A stretch of DNA of 64,000 bases from Nannobrachium achirus. Its lineage: Eukaryota; Chordata; Actinopteri; Myctophiformes; Myctophidae. Shown here in pieces: positions 10,561 through 22,892 of the stretch. Position 1 is the stretch's first letter. The number at the start of each line of letters is the position of its first letter. The position numbers and the translations under genes are program-made. Location of the stretch: the NCBI GenBank assembly GCA_963921795.1, contig OY997652.1, positions 57,186,338 through 57,250,337 on the forward strand, in the 5' to 3' direction. Below the pieces are notes generated by a model. The model had not been told where the DNA came from, ran no database searches, and saw nothing but the letters and a program-made list of their open reading frames with translations.

Positions 10561-11221
10561 GTCCAGGCGTTTCGGGCAGTATTTTGATGGAATCGTGCAC
10601 TTTATGAAAGAAGCATGAAATTTGGCACACAGTTAGAACATGCCATATGGAACAATTTTGGCTATAGGGGCATCTCAGATTTGTCTTGGGAAACTTGTGG
10701 GAGCCAATTAAAGTTGGGCTCTCATAGACTTTACTATACTATATAGAGTAAAATAATACAAAAAATACATATGCTTTAAGTAGCATGTAAGGGGTCAAAG
10801 TAGGTGTTTTGGGGATTCTGAATCCAATGCAAATATTTGTTTTGCAGGAAAAACATTCCTTGGGCTAAAAACGGACCCCATAAATCTATGGTTTAGTGAT
10901 GAGTCATCACTTTTCAAAGTTTAGTGGAGGCCGTTTCTCGGAAAGGAATGTTTTTCGTGCAAAACAAATGCTTGCATTGGATTCAGAATCCCGAATAACA
11001 CCTAGTTTGACCCCTCACATGCTACTTAAAGCAATTTTTTTTTTTTTTTTGACTCTATAGTAAAGTCTATGAGAGCAACTTTGATTGGCTCCCACAAGTT
11101 TCCCAAGACAAATCTGCAATGCCCCTATAGCCAAAAATGTTCCATATGGCATGTTCTAACTGTGTGCCAAATTTCATGCTTCTTTCATAAAGTGCACGAT
11201 GTTTGCCTGAAACGCTCGGAC
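10561..11221. mobile_element. Foldback element A, 661 bp, with TA target duplication
   Basis: The whole element is an imperfect palindrome: GTCCAGGCGTTTCGGGCA at the left faces TGCCTGAAACGCTCGGAC at the right, and the arms continue inward for about 300 bp to a short centre. TA flanks both ends. The corresponding site in the other gene copy (near 43175) lacks it. It shares a core with elements at 36830-37192 and 45182-45798. It encodes no protein. Confidence 0.85.
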
Positions 11222-11428
11222 TAAAAACTGATACTTGCAGGGTGAAACAAGGCTGTGTTGTGCATAAATATTCATGATCATGGCTTTCATAACTTCAAGA
11301 CAAAGGAAGCATGAATTCACTGTCAGTAGTAGACAGTAGGCCTACTAAGAGTGCTATGTAATGATAAAATGCATGCAATTAATTGTACTAATTATTTCCA
11401 TCTAGATTTGAATCTTTCATGGTGAGAG

Positions 11429-13172
11429 ATGGCACAGTGGGGCGGGGAGACATTTGACGATGACAGCCTGCAGAACTGGGAATACCTGTGTGCAGGGGGC
11501 TTTGGACCGGTCTATAAGGCCAGACTCAAGGACCTGGGCATTGGAGTGACCATTAAGCTGCTTGATGGTGATGATGGGTATGATGACAATGAACAAAAAT
11601 ATAAACTAAAGCAAGCCTTTTTCTTTTTGGCAAAAAGGTTGCACAACAACGGAAAAATCCGAAACATCTTGATCAAATGACTACAAAGGGAATGTTTGGA
11701 CAAAATATGTAGATTTGTAGGTAGAAGCAAATAGATGATCTGGCCTGGCGGATATAATCAAATTAGATTGATTTACATGAATCACTTATTTCATAATCTG
11801 GAGTTTTATGTAACTGATTGTACCTCTTGACTCTTTCCTCCTCACCTGGCCCCTGCCCTCTGCCTTACTGCAGCTCTGGTGCCTTGTATGCTGCCCTGTG
11901 TCGAGAGGCAGAATACATGAAAGCTGCAGACCACCAGTATGTACCCAGAGTCTATGGGATGTACCAGGGCTTTCCCCCTAACATGGACTATACCCTGAGG
12001 CATGGCATAGTCATGGAGCTGATGGAGGGAGGCTCCCTTCAGTCCTTCCTGGAGACCCTGTCTGAGCCTCCACCCTGGCCACTGGCTTTCCGTCTGGCCC
12101 ACCAGGTGGCCCTCGCCATGGAGTACCTCCACACTAAGAACGACCTCGTACACATGGACCTGAAACCAGCCAATATACTACTGGATTTCAACTTAAATGC
12201 CAAGGTACTGTATATCCATGTATTTAATGTCATTATTCTATGTGCACTGTGCATGCATGGATATGCTATTCATTGTCTGGGTTAGGCAGGCAGTGGACCT
12301 AAAGCAGAAAAACATTACAAACTATATAATGTAATTGTTTTTACTAATAGCGTGAGTAATATCGATATTGATGTATTCCTAATATCGCCCAGCATTAGTT
12401 CACATAGCAGCAGGTATACCATTAGACATACCGTAGGCACAAAAACACGTTTGGCAGAAAAATAAATATGAACATGAACCCATTTAGTCGATTCTAAAAA
12501 CGCCTTGTAAAACCTAACCTAAGGTTTTTGAAAACCTTCAAATTCTTATTCAAAAAAAGTGTAAAATTAACCAAAACAATGTTGCTAATATGTATAGCAA
12601 ATACTAATGAGACACAGAGGTAGCATCTGGTATAAAAGGTAAAACAACTTATAGGTGGCACCAGGTCTAAATGGGTTTGGGAGAAACAACGGTCAGTTTG
12701 AAGTAAAGTGTTCTATTTCATAGTGGTGAATCTGGTGATCAGGTCTTATTCAACAGTCAGTCTGATGGTAGCCTGGGGGAAGCTGTTCATAAATCTGGTG
12801 GTATTGCCCTGCTTCGATAAAAAAAAATCCCCTTTATTCTTGTTCTTTCCTGTAGATAGCAGATTTTGGCTTGTCTACGGTGTCCAACAGTGTCAGGTCA
12901 ACCGACGGTGAAAACAAAGGAGGCACCGTATCCTACACCCCCCCTGAGGCTTTTGGAGATGGATACCGCCGTGTTCGCTCCTATGATGTTTACAGGTGAA
13001 CTCTAAGGAATGCTGTTGATACAGAGTCATCAAATACATGTTACTGTGTGAAAACCTTTTTCTAATGCTTTCCCTCTTATTATTAGCTACGGTATACTTC
13101 TCTGGACCATTCTCACTGGAGAGAGTCCCTATCAGGGTAAATTATTCACTCACTCACACGCGCGCACACACA

Positions 13173-13203
<31 letters not shown>

Positions 13204-16200
13204 GCATGGACACACAAACAAACAAACAAACAAACAAACAAACAAACACACAAACATGTTTCCTGTATTTTATTTAGGGTTGGACAAGTCCTTGTTGACC
13301 TCCAGGATTCAAAAGGGAGACAGACCCGAACTTCACAAAATAGATGTTGAGAAAGCAGCTGGATTCGAAGATCTGGTCGACCTCATGAAGAGATGCTGGG
13401 ACCCTGAGCCCAATAAGAGGCCTTCGTTTGGAGGTAAATCTACCTTTGTAATCAGATATACTCTTATATTTGATATTGTTTACATGCCATTACTTATTTC
13501 AAGTCGTTAAATATACAAACTATCGCTAAAATATACTTCCATAAAGAGAGCTCAAGTTGAAAAGAGTTGTATTGCTTCATGCTTTCATGTCTGATCAGGG
13601 CTTTAATCCCCAGTAAAAAGGATGAAACAGTGGAAATGTGATCCTTGTTGAACTTTCACGAAAGCTTCATTTGAACAAACAGCATATGGGAGAAATGTAT
13701 TATAGCAAATAGCAATCTAAGCTATCTGAGATTCCAAATAATGCTTTAGACATACAGTATTTGCCCAATGTTGATTGTAATTTATATGTAATTTATGTGA
13801 TGTAAAATATAGACCATACATTCTAACTTAGTTTCATGTAATTAATGATGGTGATTTATCAAATTAACTTTTGTTTGAGCATTAAATGGAGGTTTTCATT
13901 TCAGAATGTGTTGAAGTGACAAGTCGTGTTTTTTCAAGACATGAGGAGGGATTCGATACTGCTACCTATGACATCTTGACACAGCTGGTAGGTACACTTT
14001 ATGTATTGTGTTTATGTAATTTTCACATCAACACAATTTTGATATTTTATTTATTCATTTATTTATTTCTATTTGGTGAAATGTCATGTTGAAATATTAA
14101 AGAGAAGTACCTCAAATTGCTATGCTATTGGTGAACAAAAGCTATTGGCCGTAGACTCCCACTGATATTCTCCGGTTAGTGTATCCCCGCCCTTCTGTTC
14201 CAAAGAATGGCAGCACTCTACCAGCCTAGTGATGGTGTGACAAAATTAGTTTTAGTGTTCTAGATTTAAGTAAAAACTATTAATACTGCAATGTAGACAT
14301 ACTCTGTTACAAGTAAAAGTCTGGTAACCAAAAAATATTGGTATCAAAATATACTTAAAAAGTTAAAGATTTCTAATGTATAAAATACAAATATTTTGAT
14401 AATAGCCAATACACAAACTCATAGATCGGCTATTTTCAACAGCTGAAGTGGTTAATTTGTTTTGTAATAATTATCAAAAGTAATAGTAACTAAAGTTAAT
14501 AATTGTAGTGAAGTAAAAGTACTTAAAATTGGAAATACAACAGTAAAGTAAAAAATAAAAAATAAAAATAAGACGTACAGTATCATGTAGCCTACTCAAT
14601 GTATGGCTATATGGTTTAAAATTAGCAGAGTGCGTATTAATGATTGTTTTATTGTTGTCCTTTGCTCTCCTTCTCTTCAGACTGAGGACGTCAAGACCAA
14701 AGAGAAGGATCTGGAAGGTACAGTGACAATCCTTGAAAAAATTTGCCCAAATAAGGAGTGTGTTGTATAACCTCAATGTGTAGTCATGGCATCATTCAGC
14801 TCCATATGGTCACAAAAGGGGGCATGCTCAAACATTGCTCATATATAGGCATAAACTGATGACATCAGGGATCTCCACATATGGGCATGAAAGTTTCTGA
14901 TAGCTCTCCATATAGTAGTAGAGTAGTGTGTCATAGGTGTGAGGGCTGCATAGCGCAGTGGCCTTTTCAGGTCGTGACCCCTCCAAAATAGTCATATTTG
15001 AACTGGAGACCCTCCACCCTGATAAGAGGTTTGAGGCATTACATTTAGGATCGGTTCCACAGATAAATATTGTGGCCAATCACCAAGCTTACTTGTAGAT
15101 CTGTTATTTTCAAAAACATTGCTTCTTTCTATATATTTTACAATTTGGCCAATGTTTTACCACTTTTTATGGTATAGTTTGTTGATTACCTTTGATGCAG
15201 TATTGGACTATTGGTCTTTTTTTCTTTTCTTCTTTTTTAGGTTCTAAAAATGTCTTAAAAGTCCTTAAAGGGATCGTGTGTCCTCAAGCCGATCCAGTGC
15301 CTCCAGGTAGCTTAGACAGAGATGACTTTTTAAAACGTAAGTACATGTTGAGTACACAGCTATTACACATGAAACTGTTTGGATACAAGTATACAATGAA
15401 GAGAACAGGGAAGTGTCAGATGATATTAAAACCAGTAAAGTAAAGAAAGTGTGAAATGAAATAGGAAGTGTAAAATGGACAAAGTTGGGATAGTAAAAAG
15501 AGAAACCTACTTCCTCCCGAGAGGGAAATCCAGTATTTTCAGCCCAACCCAGCTGATTCGCTGCCCACAAGGAGCGCGTGAGCAATTAAGGGTTAAGAGT
15601 CTTGCTCAGGGACACACAATGACATTGATACCCTGGCCTGGAATCGGGCCTAAATGATTTTAGCTATACCGGTATCTAAAATATGCTCTGAGATAGGAAC
15701 CCAGTGCATGCAATGGGAGAACAAGCTGGTCAGGCCGCTTTGCTTGGCCCAGTGGATGGGAAATAATAATTAAAAACTTGCTTGTTCATTCATTCACATC
15801 AGCTTTTTAATTTTAAACGAACTATGCATTCATTTCAATTACCGGTAATTGATTACAAAGCCTTAAATTAATTACATGTTTTTAGCACTAACTTATTAAT
15901 AGTAATAGTACTTCTTACAGATAAAAGAATAGTTTTGGAGGCAGATGGCAGCTCCTAGAAGTGTCACAAAGACTAAATTTATTTAGGGAGCATTGCTAGC
16001 CATCTGAATATAATACATTTAAAACAGTGGTTCTCAAACTGTGGTACGTGTACCACTGGTGGTACATGGGCACCCCTCTGGTGGTACTTAGAGGAGTTTC
16101 CCAAAAATAAGAAAAAATATATAAGTGGAGTGAAATATTTATATTATACTACAGGTAGTTCTTCTGACCAAGCAATTGGTTGACATAGGCTCTCCAGCTG

Positions 16201-16606
16201 TGCTGAAATGAGCATGTCATCACACCTAGCCGTTAATAGAGGATTTGAGAACGGATTAATAACATCAGAAATATCATCAGTTTGCATGGGAAGTTCACAG
16301 ATAGATAAATCTGTCTGATGACCCGGTCATCAAATTATTGGCTTAGAAATGCAAAAAAACAAAAAAAATGAATTCAAGGAATAAATTGGCCATGGCCACC
16401 TGTGTGAACTGTGCATATATGGGGTGGGTCTACGCACCTGTATTTTAACAAACCGGTATATGGTGGTACTTGGAGAGACACATATTTTCTGAGGTGGTAC
16501 TTGACGTAAAACATTTGAGAACTACTGATTTAAAATAATATTACTGAATAATAATTCATTATCGTAATTATTGGAAAATGTAAAAAGAAGAAGAAGAAAA
16601 AAAAAA

Positions 16607-16693
<87 letters not shown>

Positions 16694-16758
16694 GTATATA
16701 TATGTATATATATATATGTATATAATGTGTGTGTGTGCGTGTGCGTGTGCGTGTGCGT

Positions 16759-16816
<58 letters not shown>

Positions 16817-17460
16817 ATGTTGGTCTGTAATAACATGTCCAGAATATAGTCATCACATCAGATAGAATGTGTTTAATTAGTTGTGATATGTGTTTCTTCC
16901 TCACAGATGCCTCTCCTCTGTCACTTGACCCAAACACAGCCTTGCCTTCCATCCTCCTCTCAGAGGACAACAGGAAGATAACTGTAGATGGACAAGAAAG
17001 ACCAGGAAAATCTGCCCATCCAGAGTGTTTTGACCCTTTCCCTAATGTGTTGAGTAGAGAGAATCTGTCTGAACGTTCTTACTTTGAAGTGGAATGGAGA
17101 GGAGATATCTCTTTTATAGCAGTCAGTTATAAAAACATCAACAGAAAGGATGAGATTAAATCAATCTTTGGACGCAATGACAAGTCCTGGGTGTTATGTT
17201 TCCATGGTAAATACTACCTGTTCGTGCACGACCACTATAAGTCAGCCGTGTCAGGACCTGTCCCCACCACAGGGGACAGAGTGGGGGTTTATGTAGACCA
17301 CAGTGCAGGTATTCTTTCTTTTTACAGTGTTGATGATAGAAACACAATGAGGCTCCTTCATACAGAAAGAACCACCTTCACACAACCTCTCTATGCAGGG
17401 ATAGCGGTTTTCAGTCACCCAAGTGTTAATGGTACAGCAGAGCTGTGTAAGATCTGGTAA
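11429..17460 (+). CDS. RIPK/TKL-like kinase fused to B30.2 (PRY-SPRY), copy 1
   Basis: Nine coding exons: 11429-11577, 11874-12204, 12856-12995, 13087-13136, 13278-13433, 13905-13987, 14681-14717, 15241-15336, 16907-17460. All have GT-AG borders and compatible phases, giving 1596 nt and 531 residues. Residues 17-275 form a protein kinase of the RIPK/TKL type: glycine loop [10 protein letters not shown] (22-31), ATP lysine K43, alpha-C glutamate E61, catalytic loop HMDLKPAN (143-150, with M for the usual R), DFG 163-165, PPE 189-191 and the C-lobe arginine in NKRPSF. A linker of about 75 residues follows, with no visible RHIM, CARD or death domain. Residues 348-531 are a B30.2 domain of the type found in fish TRIM and NLR proteins ([31 protein letters not shown]). 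Likely role, by inference: cytosolic innate-immune signalling with ligand recognition by B30.2. The start is chosen by conservation with copy 2. An out-of-frame upstream ATG at 11420 overlaps it. Confidence 0.85.
13155..13257 (+). repeat. (CA)n and (CAAA)n microsatellite in intron 4
   Basis: A CA tract (13161-13203) is followed by CAAA repeats (about 13213-13250) ending 20 bp before the exon-5 acceptor. Its closeness to the splice site may affect acceptor strength. Confidence 0.9.
16025..16527. mobile_element. hAT element in intron 8, 8-bp target duplication
   Basis: Identical repeats ATTTAAAA flank it (16017-16024 and 16528-16535). The ends read CAGTGGTTCTCAAAC and, inverted, CAGTAGTTCTCAAAT. 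The element is absent from intron 8 of copy 2, which is about 0.8 kb shorter. Confidence 0.92.
16605..16813 (+). repeat. Compound (TA)n-(GTGTGC)n-(GT)n microsatellite
   Basis: It has a TA tract (about 16608-16725), then GTGTGC-like hexamers, then pure GT. It lies in intron 8 about 90 bp upstream of the B30.2 exon and creates several artefactual open frames on both strands. Confidence 0.97.
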
Positions 17461-18917
17461 ACATGTTTAAACTTGTAAACCCTCTATACTACTGACCGGA
17501 GTTCCCCAGGGCTCTGTCCTTTGTACGCTCCTTTTCCTCCTCCACAACAAATCTCTTTTTAAAAAACATCCACCCTGGTGTTCCTAATTAAATGTGTTTT
17601 TATGAGTGAATTAAAAAGAATAATAACATACTACTAATAATAATGGGTAATAATAATAAGTGTAATAATAATAACGTAGATCTAACAATCTCACAATGTG
17701 AGTATACTTTAATGATGTCATCAAAGTGTGCTTTTGCAAGTACAGTACTTTGCACTACGAGGCGTTGATTATTTTGAGGGCCCCAGTTCAAATATGATTA
17801 TATTGGGGGGTCTCCAGTTCATTTAAGATTTTTATAATAATAAGCTTGTAAATTGAAAATTTTTGCTACTTTTGAGTGACATTGTAGTACAACTACAATG
17901 TCTTATACTTATACTTATACAAATAAGTATACATGTGGAGATAGGAGGTTTCTGCCTGACAGATTCAAATCTTTGTTTGATAGGAACTTTTTTTGTATGT
18001 GTTTTAAATTAACTCCTTGAACCCTAGCATCCCTATTCTGGGGATTCACCAGCAATTATCAGCAAAGAGCTTTTAGTGTAGAGGGGAAAAAAGAGCAGTT
18101 GAAGTAGAGAGCCACAGGTCAAGTTTATTTAAGTATTGAGGGGTTTAAATGTGTGAAATACACATGAATATGAATCCAACAAATAATAGAAAAGATTGTG
18201 TAAACAAAAACAAAAACATTGATTCAGAGCTGTCAAACTAGTCTGAAACTATTAAATCTATGTAAAGGTTTAATCTGCAACACAATTTTATACAATGCGT
18301 AGTAAGTAGCCTGTTGTATCTCTCTCTCAGCTATAAGGGGTCCTTGGATTGAAAACATTGAAGAGCCCTGCACTATGCCTTATGAATGAAGGATTGGTAG
18401 CATCCATTCGTTTTAGAATAAATAACTGAAAATAGATTTTATTATGTTCTACATTTCTAAAATCCGGACCAAATGTTATTTTATTTTTACTTCATTTTTT
18501 TTTTTTTTTTAGTTTAGTTTGAGTTTTTAAGGGTTTTTTGGGTTTTTTTCTAGGTCAGTGGGGATCAGTTTCAGCTTTTTATTGAAATGTTTTGTTGGTC
18601 AGGGACGAGATAAAAAAAAAGAAAACAAACAACTAAAATCAGGGTCAGGATCAGGGTCTTGGTGAATGACACCCACCGTGTTTTAATGTTTGCTATGTTA
18701 TAATCAATATTTCTATAACCTACTGATGTGAATTACTGATCAAATCAAATATATTTCATTTTGATTTCCACATAATTCCTTTGTGTTATTGTACTTCTGT
18801 GCTGTTTTCATTTTGTTTAATAAAGTATTTAATCAACCAATTTATCAATCAATCAATCAATCAATCAATTCTTGCATAAACCATGAGAATAAAGACAATA
18901 ATAATAACTCGTTAACA
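17461..18917 (+). other. 3' flank and likely 3' UTR of copy 1, with a reverse-transcriptase remnant
   Basis: Just after the stop, 17485-17580 reads TGVPQGSVLCTLLFLLHN, matching the conserved 'GVPQGSVLGPLLF' motif of LINE reverse transcriptases. The same remnant follows the other gene copies (35045-35135, 59060-59150). An AATAAA at 18819-18824 precedes (AATC)n, so transcripts or an old LINE tail may end there. A degenerate hairpin-module half occurs at 17676-17701. Confidence 0.55.
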
Positions 18918-18925
18918 GTGTTAAC

Positions 18926-20556
18926 CAGGGCAGGAATTTCATGGAGGCCATGAAGGCCATGGCCGCCGTTGCCCCTCAGTTTGGCCTTGTGCCCCTCAAA
19001 ACAATGGCATGACCTGAGGCCACAGTGGCTTCTCTGTCCCTTTCTGGTCAATATGTGCAGACGGTAGACACTAGTGTCTCTATCTTGTTATGTAGACACC
19101 AGTGTCTTTTATTGAGATTCTGAAATCTTAACTCCCCCCAGTCCCCATTTTTAAACCAATCCAATGACTTTGATTGATGCTGGGCTGAGCATGGATCAGA
19201 TTGTAAATACGATCATTTATCTATTTCACTGCAGATTAGGATATCATCCCTAAACTTTAAATTCAAGAAATTATTTCAATCTTGTTTAATTTGATAGCCT
19301 TCTTGCCCTGGCATTCAGCGACGGCTCCAGAAAATTGTGACTGGGGGGGTCTGTGGGGGGGCTGGCTTTTTTAGAGTGGGGGCTAACCCCCCGGCTCCAC
19401 CGGGCGCGTCGAGCGACAACGCTCGGAACGCTCCCGTTTTAATTAACGAACGGTGCTCCACTGGCGACATTGCGGAACAAACTGTCCACTGGTCCACGTT
19501 ACACTGATAAAACTAGATGCGTGCGCAGGGTCCGGTACCAAAATTAGCCAATGAAACCAGGTTTAACCAGCGCTCCCCGAAACAACAGGTTTGGGGATTG
19601 GACGGAATTGATTACATGATACAGTCAGCTGTGCATTTAGTCTCAATGTTTGTAAACAAGATACCCGTCGTATATGATTTACATAGAAGTCAGTCAGTTG
19701 TCTTTCACATATTAATATTAGGGCTTTCAAATTATTACTATTTTTTATCAGATTAATCACAGCTTAAAAATGAACTAATCATGATTAATCACAAATCAAA
19801 ATATGTCCAAAATATGCCATTTCTTTCCTTAGCCTATATTGTTGTGGGAATGGAAAGATATAGGTTGAATAAGGCATACATTTATCATACAGTATGCATT
19901 ATTATCATTATTATAATTAGGCTTGATATGCAGGATGAAAAATAAAGTTGCCCATTTGAGGACAACAGGAAATTACAAGTCATTTTTGCCAAAAATAGCC
20001 GATCTACAAGCTCACAAGGCCTTTCAGCACGAGAAGTTGTGAGCTTGTAGATCGGCTATTTTTGGCAAGTGGTTAATATAAAAAAGGAGGAAAAAAGGTT
20101 TATATCACACAAAGATTTGGAGGACCCCCTGTAGTAATTCTGAGGACCCCCTGTTGAAAACCCCTGACCTAGGCTACAGAGAAACCATTCTCAGTTGACA
20201 CACATGCACAGACAAAATACAAAAAGTTAAAATGTCTTGCCATAAAAGACAGTGCCTTAGTTGCTCATCTACGGTATGTCAAATAAGGGTCATTCTCAAC
20301 GAGCCTCGTTAACCCAATACAGCTGGCTGGCAATCTAGTATTGCATTCACCGTGATCACTTAAGTTCTCCTGATTCTAAACCAAGCAAGTTGGAGAAAAA
20401 AATCGTGGATTTTACTTTGAGATGACAACAGCTACAAAGGTAGAAGTACCTTTATTCTGATCTATGATGAATTATTCCAGTGGCACTGTATCCAAGACGT
20501 TTAAAAAAAACTTTTTTAAACGTCTTTTGAGATGCCAGCTCTGTCTCTTCTCCTCG

Positions 20557-20604
<48 letters not shown>

Positions 20605-20961
20605 TGTGTGTAACGGGAGGGGGGAGAATTAAGTGGCTGTGTTGCAGACCACGTCTTCTACCGAGAGAATGCACTTCTGATCAGTGAACAGGGCTGTTAA
20701 TAGCAAATAATTATCTTTATAGAAAATACATTTTATTGTATGATTTTACATAGAAGCAAGTCCATTTTCTTTCACATATTTATTATCTTTTCATTACAAT
20801 TGGGTCTGTGGGGAGGGGGGGCTGAGCAGGGGCTAAGCCTCCACCAGAGGGGGCTAGAGCGCCCCCTAGCCCCCCCCTGGCGCCATTTGGCCTTTGCGCC
20901 ATCAAACAATGGACAACACCAAAGGTGGCCTTGCCCCTAAGATGAGGAAATTCCAGGCCTG
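18926..20961. mobile_element. hAT element, 2.04 kb, 8-bp target duplication
   Basis: Identical GTGTTAAC repeats flank it (18918-18925 and 20962-20969). The ends read CAGGGCAGGAATTTC and, inverted, CCAGGCCTGGAATTTC. The empty target survives at 57778-57799 in the third 3'-flank copy. It contains a full hairpin module (19986-20068) and a GT tract (about 20563-20604), but no transposase frame that I can recognise. Confidence 0.9.
19986..20068. repeat. 83-bp palindrome (hairpin module)
   Basis: TTGCCAAAAATAGCCGATCT and CACAAGCTCACAA-type arms face their inverse around a CAGCACGAG centre. It is followed by an AAAAAGGAGGAAAAAAGG segment also found after the copy at 22686-22735. Confidence 0.92.
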
Positions 20962-21440
20962 GTGTTAACACAAGAGTTTCTCAGGGCTACACATTCAGAC
21001 ATGTTAACATATCATTAATTAATGTCTGCTTGCATGGAGAACAGGAGTGTGCATTATTCATGGAAGGGCACACTTTCTATAAGATAAACATGTGTATTGT
21101 GGTTCATTTATACAGTTTATCTGTGGTGAACAGCACACAGACGCAAAAACAAAGCCTCATAGCAAAGATTTGACCTAAAAACAATAATGTTCCTTTATTT
21201 GTGCTCAGATACTCACTCATGGTGTTCGATGAAAAAAAAAAAAAAAAAAAACACTATATTTAAAAAGCCCCAAAAGTGTTGTTTAAACGCCCTCCCAAAC
21301 TGAGGGACCAGTTTGTCAGGTCTTATACACCTGCACAGGAAATAAATAAATAAACACCCTTTAGAAAATATTCCCAATGGGAATGATAAGTGTGGTGGCT
21401 GTGCCCAATGTGTCTTTACTACTACCACTAAATCAAAGAC

Positions 21441-21595
21441 TAAAGTCTCTTTCCCACTGGGCGCGATAACGATATGTCGGCGAAGGTGTTCACATCAATT
21501 ATGACGGCTTTATCATTGTAGTGTGGACACTACCATCCACTTCAAATGAAAAACAATATTTTGTATCGTTATCAAGCCCAGTGGGAAAGGGCCTT
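21441..21595. mobile_element. 155-bp MITE nested in the Penelope fragment
   Basis: Its ends are inverted: CTTTCCCACTGGGC at the left, GCCCAGTGGGAAAG at the right, with GATAACGATA also shared. AAGAC flanks the left end and recurs just after the piggyBac-like neighbour, suggesting a 5-bp target duplication. Confidence 0.65.
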
Positions 21596-21597
21596 AA

Positions 21598-21975
21598 AGG
21601 ACAACTTTAGTTTTTTACAACAAGGGTTCATATTTTAGATTGTAATTAAAGAATATAAAAGATGAGTGTTAAAATGATTTCATTTACTTCTTTCTATTGT
21701 TTTAGAGATTCTTATTTCAGTGGTTGGGGGCATGCATACAAGTGGCTAGAAGTGGCTAGAAGTGTTACTGTAAATAGCAATAAAGAAACTGCTGGCTTAT
21801 TGTGTCTAAACTTGTACGCATGCCCCCATGCGTACGCATGCCCCACATTTTAGCACAGTAAACACGATAAAACATTAGAACGAAGCAAATGAAAACATTT
21901 TAATACTCACTTTTTCTTTTCCAAATTACAATCTGAAATATGAACCCTTGTTGTTAAAAAAAACAAAGTTGTCCT
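21598..21975. mobile_element. piggyBac-like MITE with TTAA ends, copy 1
   Basis: TTAA flanks both ends (21594-21597 and 21976-21979). The terminal inverted repeats run AGGACAACTTTAGTTTTTTA onward for about 50 bp. It inserted into the end of the MITE 21441-21595. A second copy is at 45906-46254. There is no transposase. Confidence 0.85.
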
Positions 21976-22438
21976 TTAAGACACATTCCCACAGGGGGAA
22001 ACCTATTAACATTTTTGGTCCTGTAGTTCTACTAATGTGGTATGCCTTATTAAATGCCCTTGTGGCTTGGGGTATGTTGGCAAAACCAACAGACCCCTCC
22101 GGACCCGTATTAGTGAGCACCGATCAAACATTAGATGCGGGAATGAAAGAAATCATGTGCACTTTAAACGGTAAATTCTCGCTCTTTCGAACGACCACCA
22201 TCATTTCGACAAAGGAGCGTCGGGAGGGTTAGCGACTCACCACACGGATGTTATGTTTGGGGTAAGGTTAGAGTTAGGTGTAGAAGAAATTACATGTAGA
22301 AACAGCAAAGCTATCCCACTTTAAACAAGCAGGCCACAGCATCTCTTCTTTTAGGTATATTGCCATGGAAAAGCCTCCTGGAGGAGGCAGCCAAGAACGC
22401 CACCTGTTACAAAGAGAAATGTTTTATATAGGCTACAT

Positions 22439-22884
22439 CAGGGGTCTTAAACGTTTTCAGGACAAGGACCCCTTAGTTGAGAGAGAGATGAAGCAGGGAC
22501 CCCCACAACCTGTTCATAGATTAGTTTCATTGTTTGACAGCACGATCATCAGTGTATTTTGGATTCATGACAATTCGTGTTTTCAGATATTTAACCACTT
22601 GAGCCGTCAATACTTAATAAACTTGACCTTTCTCTCTGTACTTAGTCTGCTCTGTTTACCCTCTACAGAACACCAAAGCTCTTAGCTGAAAATAGCCGAT
22701 CTACAAGTTCTTGCTTGTAGATCTGCTATTTTTGGGTAAAGTTCTCCGAATATGGGCACATTTTTCAAATGGTTAATATAAAAAAGGAGGAAAAAAAGTT
22801 TCTAGCATACAAAGATTTGAAGGACCCCCTTTGGTAACTCTGAGGACCCCCTAGGGGTCCTGAACCCCCTGTTGAAGACCCCTG
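22439..22884. mobile_element. hAT element, 446 bp, 8-bp target duplication
   Basis: Identical GGCTACAT repeats flank it (22431-22438 and 22885-22892). The ends read CAGGGGTCTTAAACG and, inverted, CAGGGGTCTTCAACA. It contains the hairpin module at 22686-22735. The other arm (near 32998) lacks it. Confidence 0.93.
22686..22735. repeat. 50-bp hairpin module copy
   Basis: GAAAATAGCCGATCTACAAG faces CTTGTAGATCTGCTATTTTT across a TTCTTG centre. It lies within the hAT element 22439-22884. Confidence 0.9.
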
Positions 22885-22892
22885 GGCTACAT

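Larger units (their letters stand above)
21252..22229 (+). pseudogene. Penelope-like element fragment with GIY-YIG endonuclease remnant
   Basis: Two coding pieces flank nested insertions. The first (21281-21440) reads FKRPPKLRDQFVRS and a CGGCAQC cysteine motif; the second (21979-22168) reads SHRGKPINI, then LIKCPCGLGYVGKT and RISEHRSNIRC. The GLGYVGKT segment with the preceding CPC is the GIY-YIG endonuclease of Penelope-like retroelements (Neptune type). The domain is split by insertions (21441-21975) and carries at least one frameshift between the pieces, so it is dead. A related fragment lies inverted at 56740-57060. Confidence 0.8.

Noticed and set aside
11512..12254. Minus-strand open frames over kinase exons 1-2
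   Set aside because: They are antisense shadows of the kinase exons with no domain.
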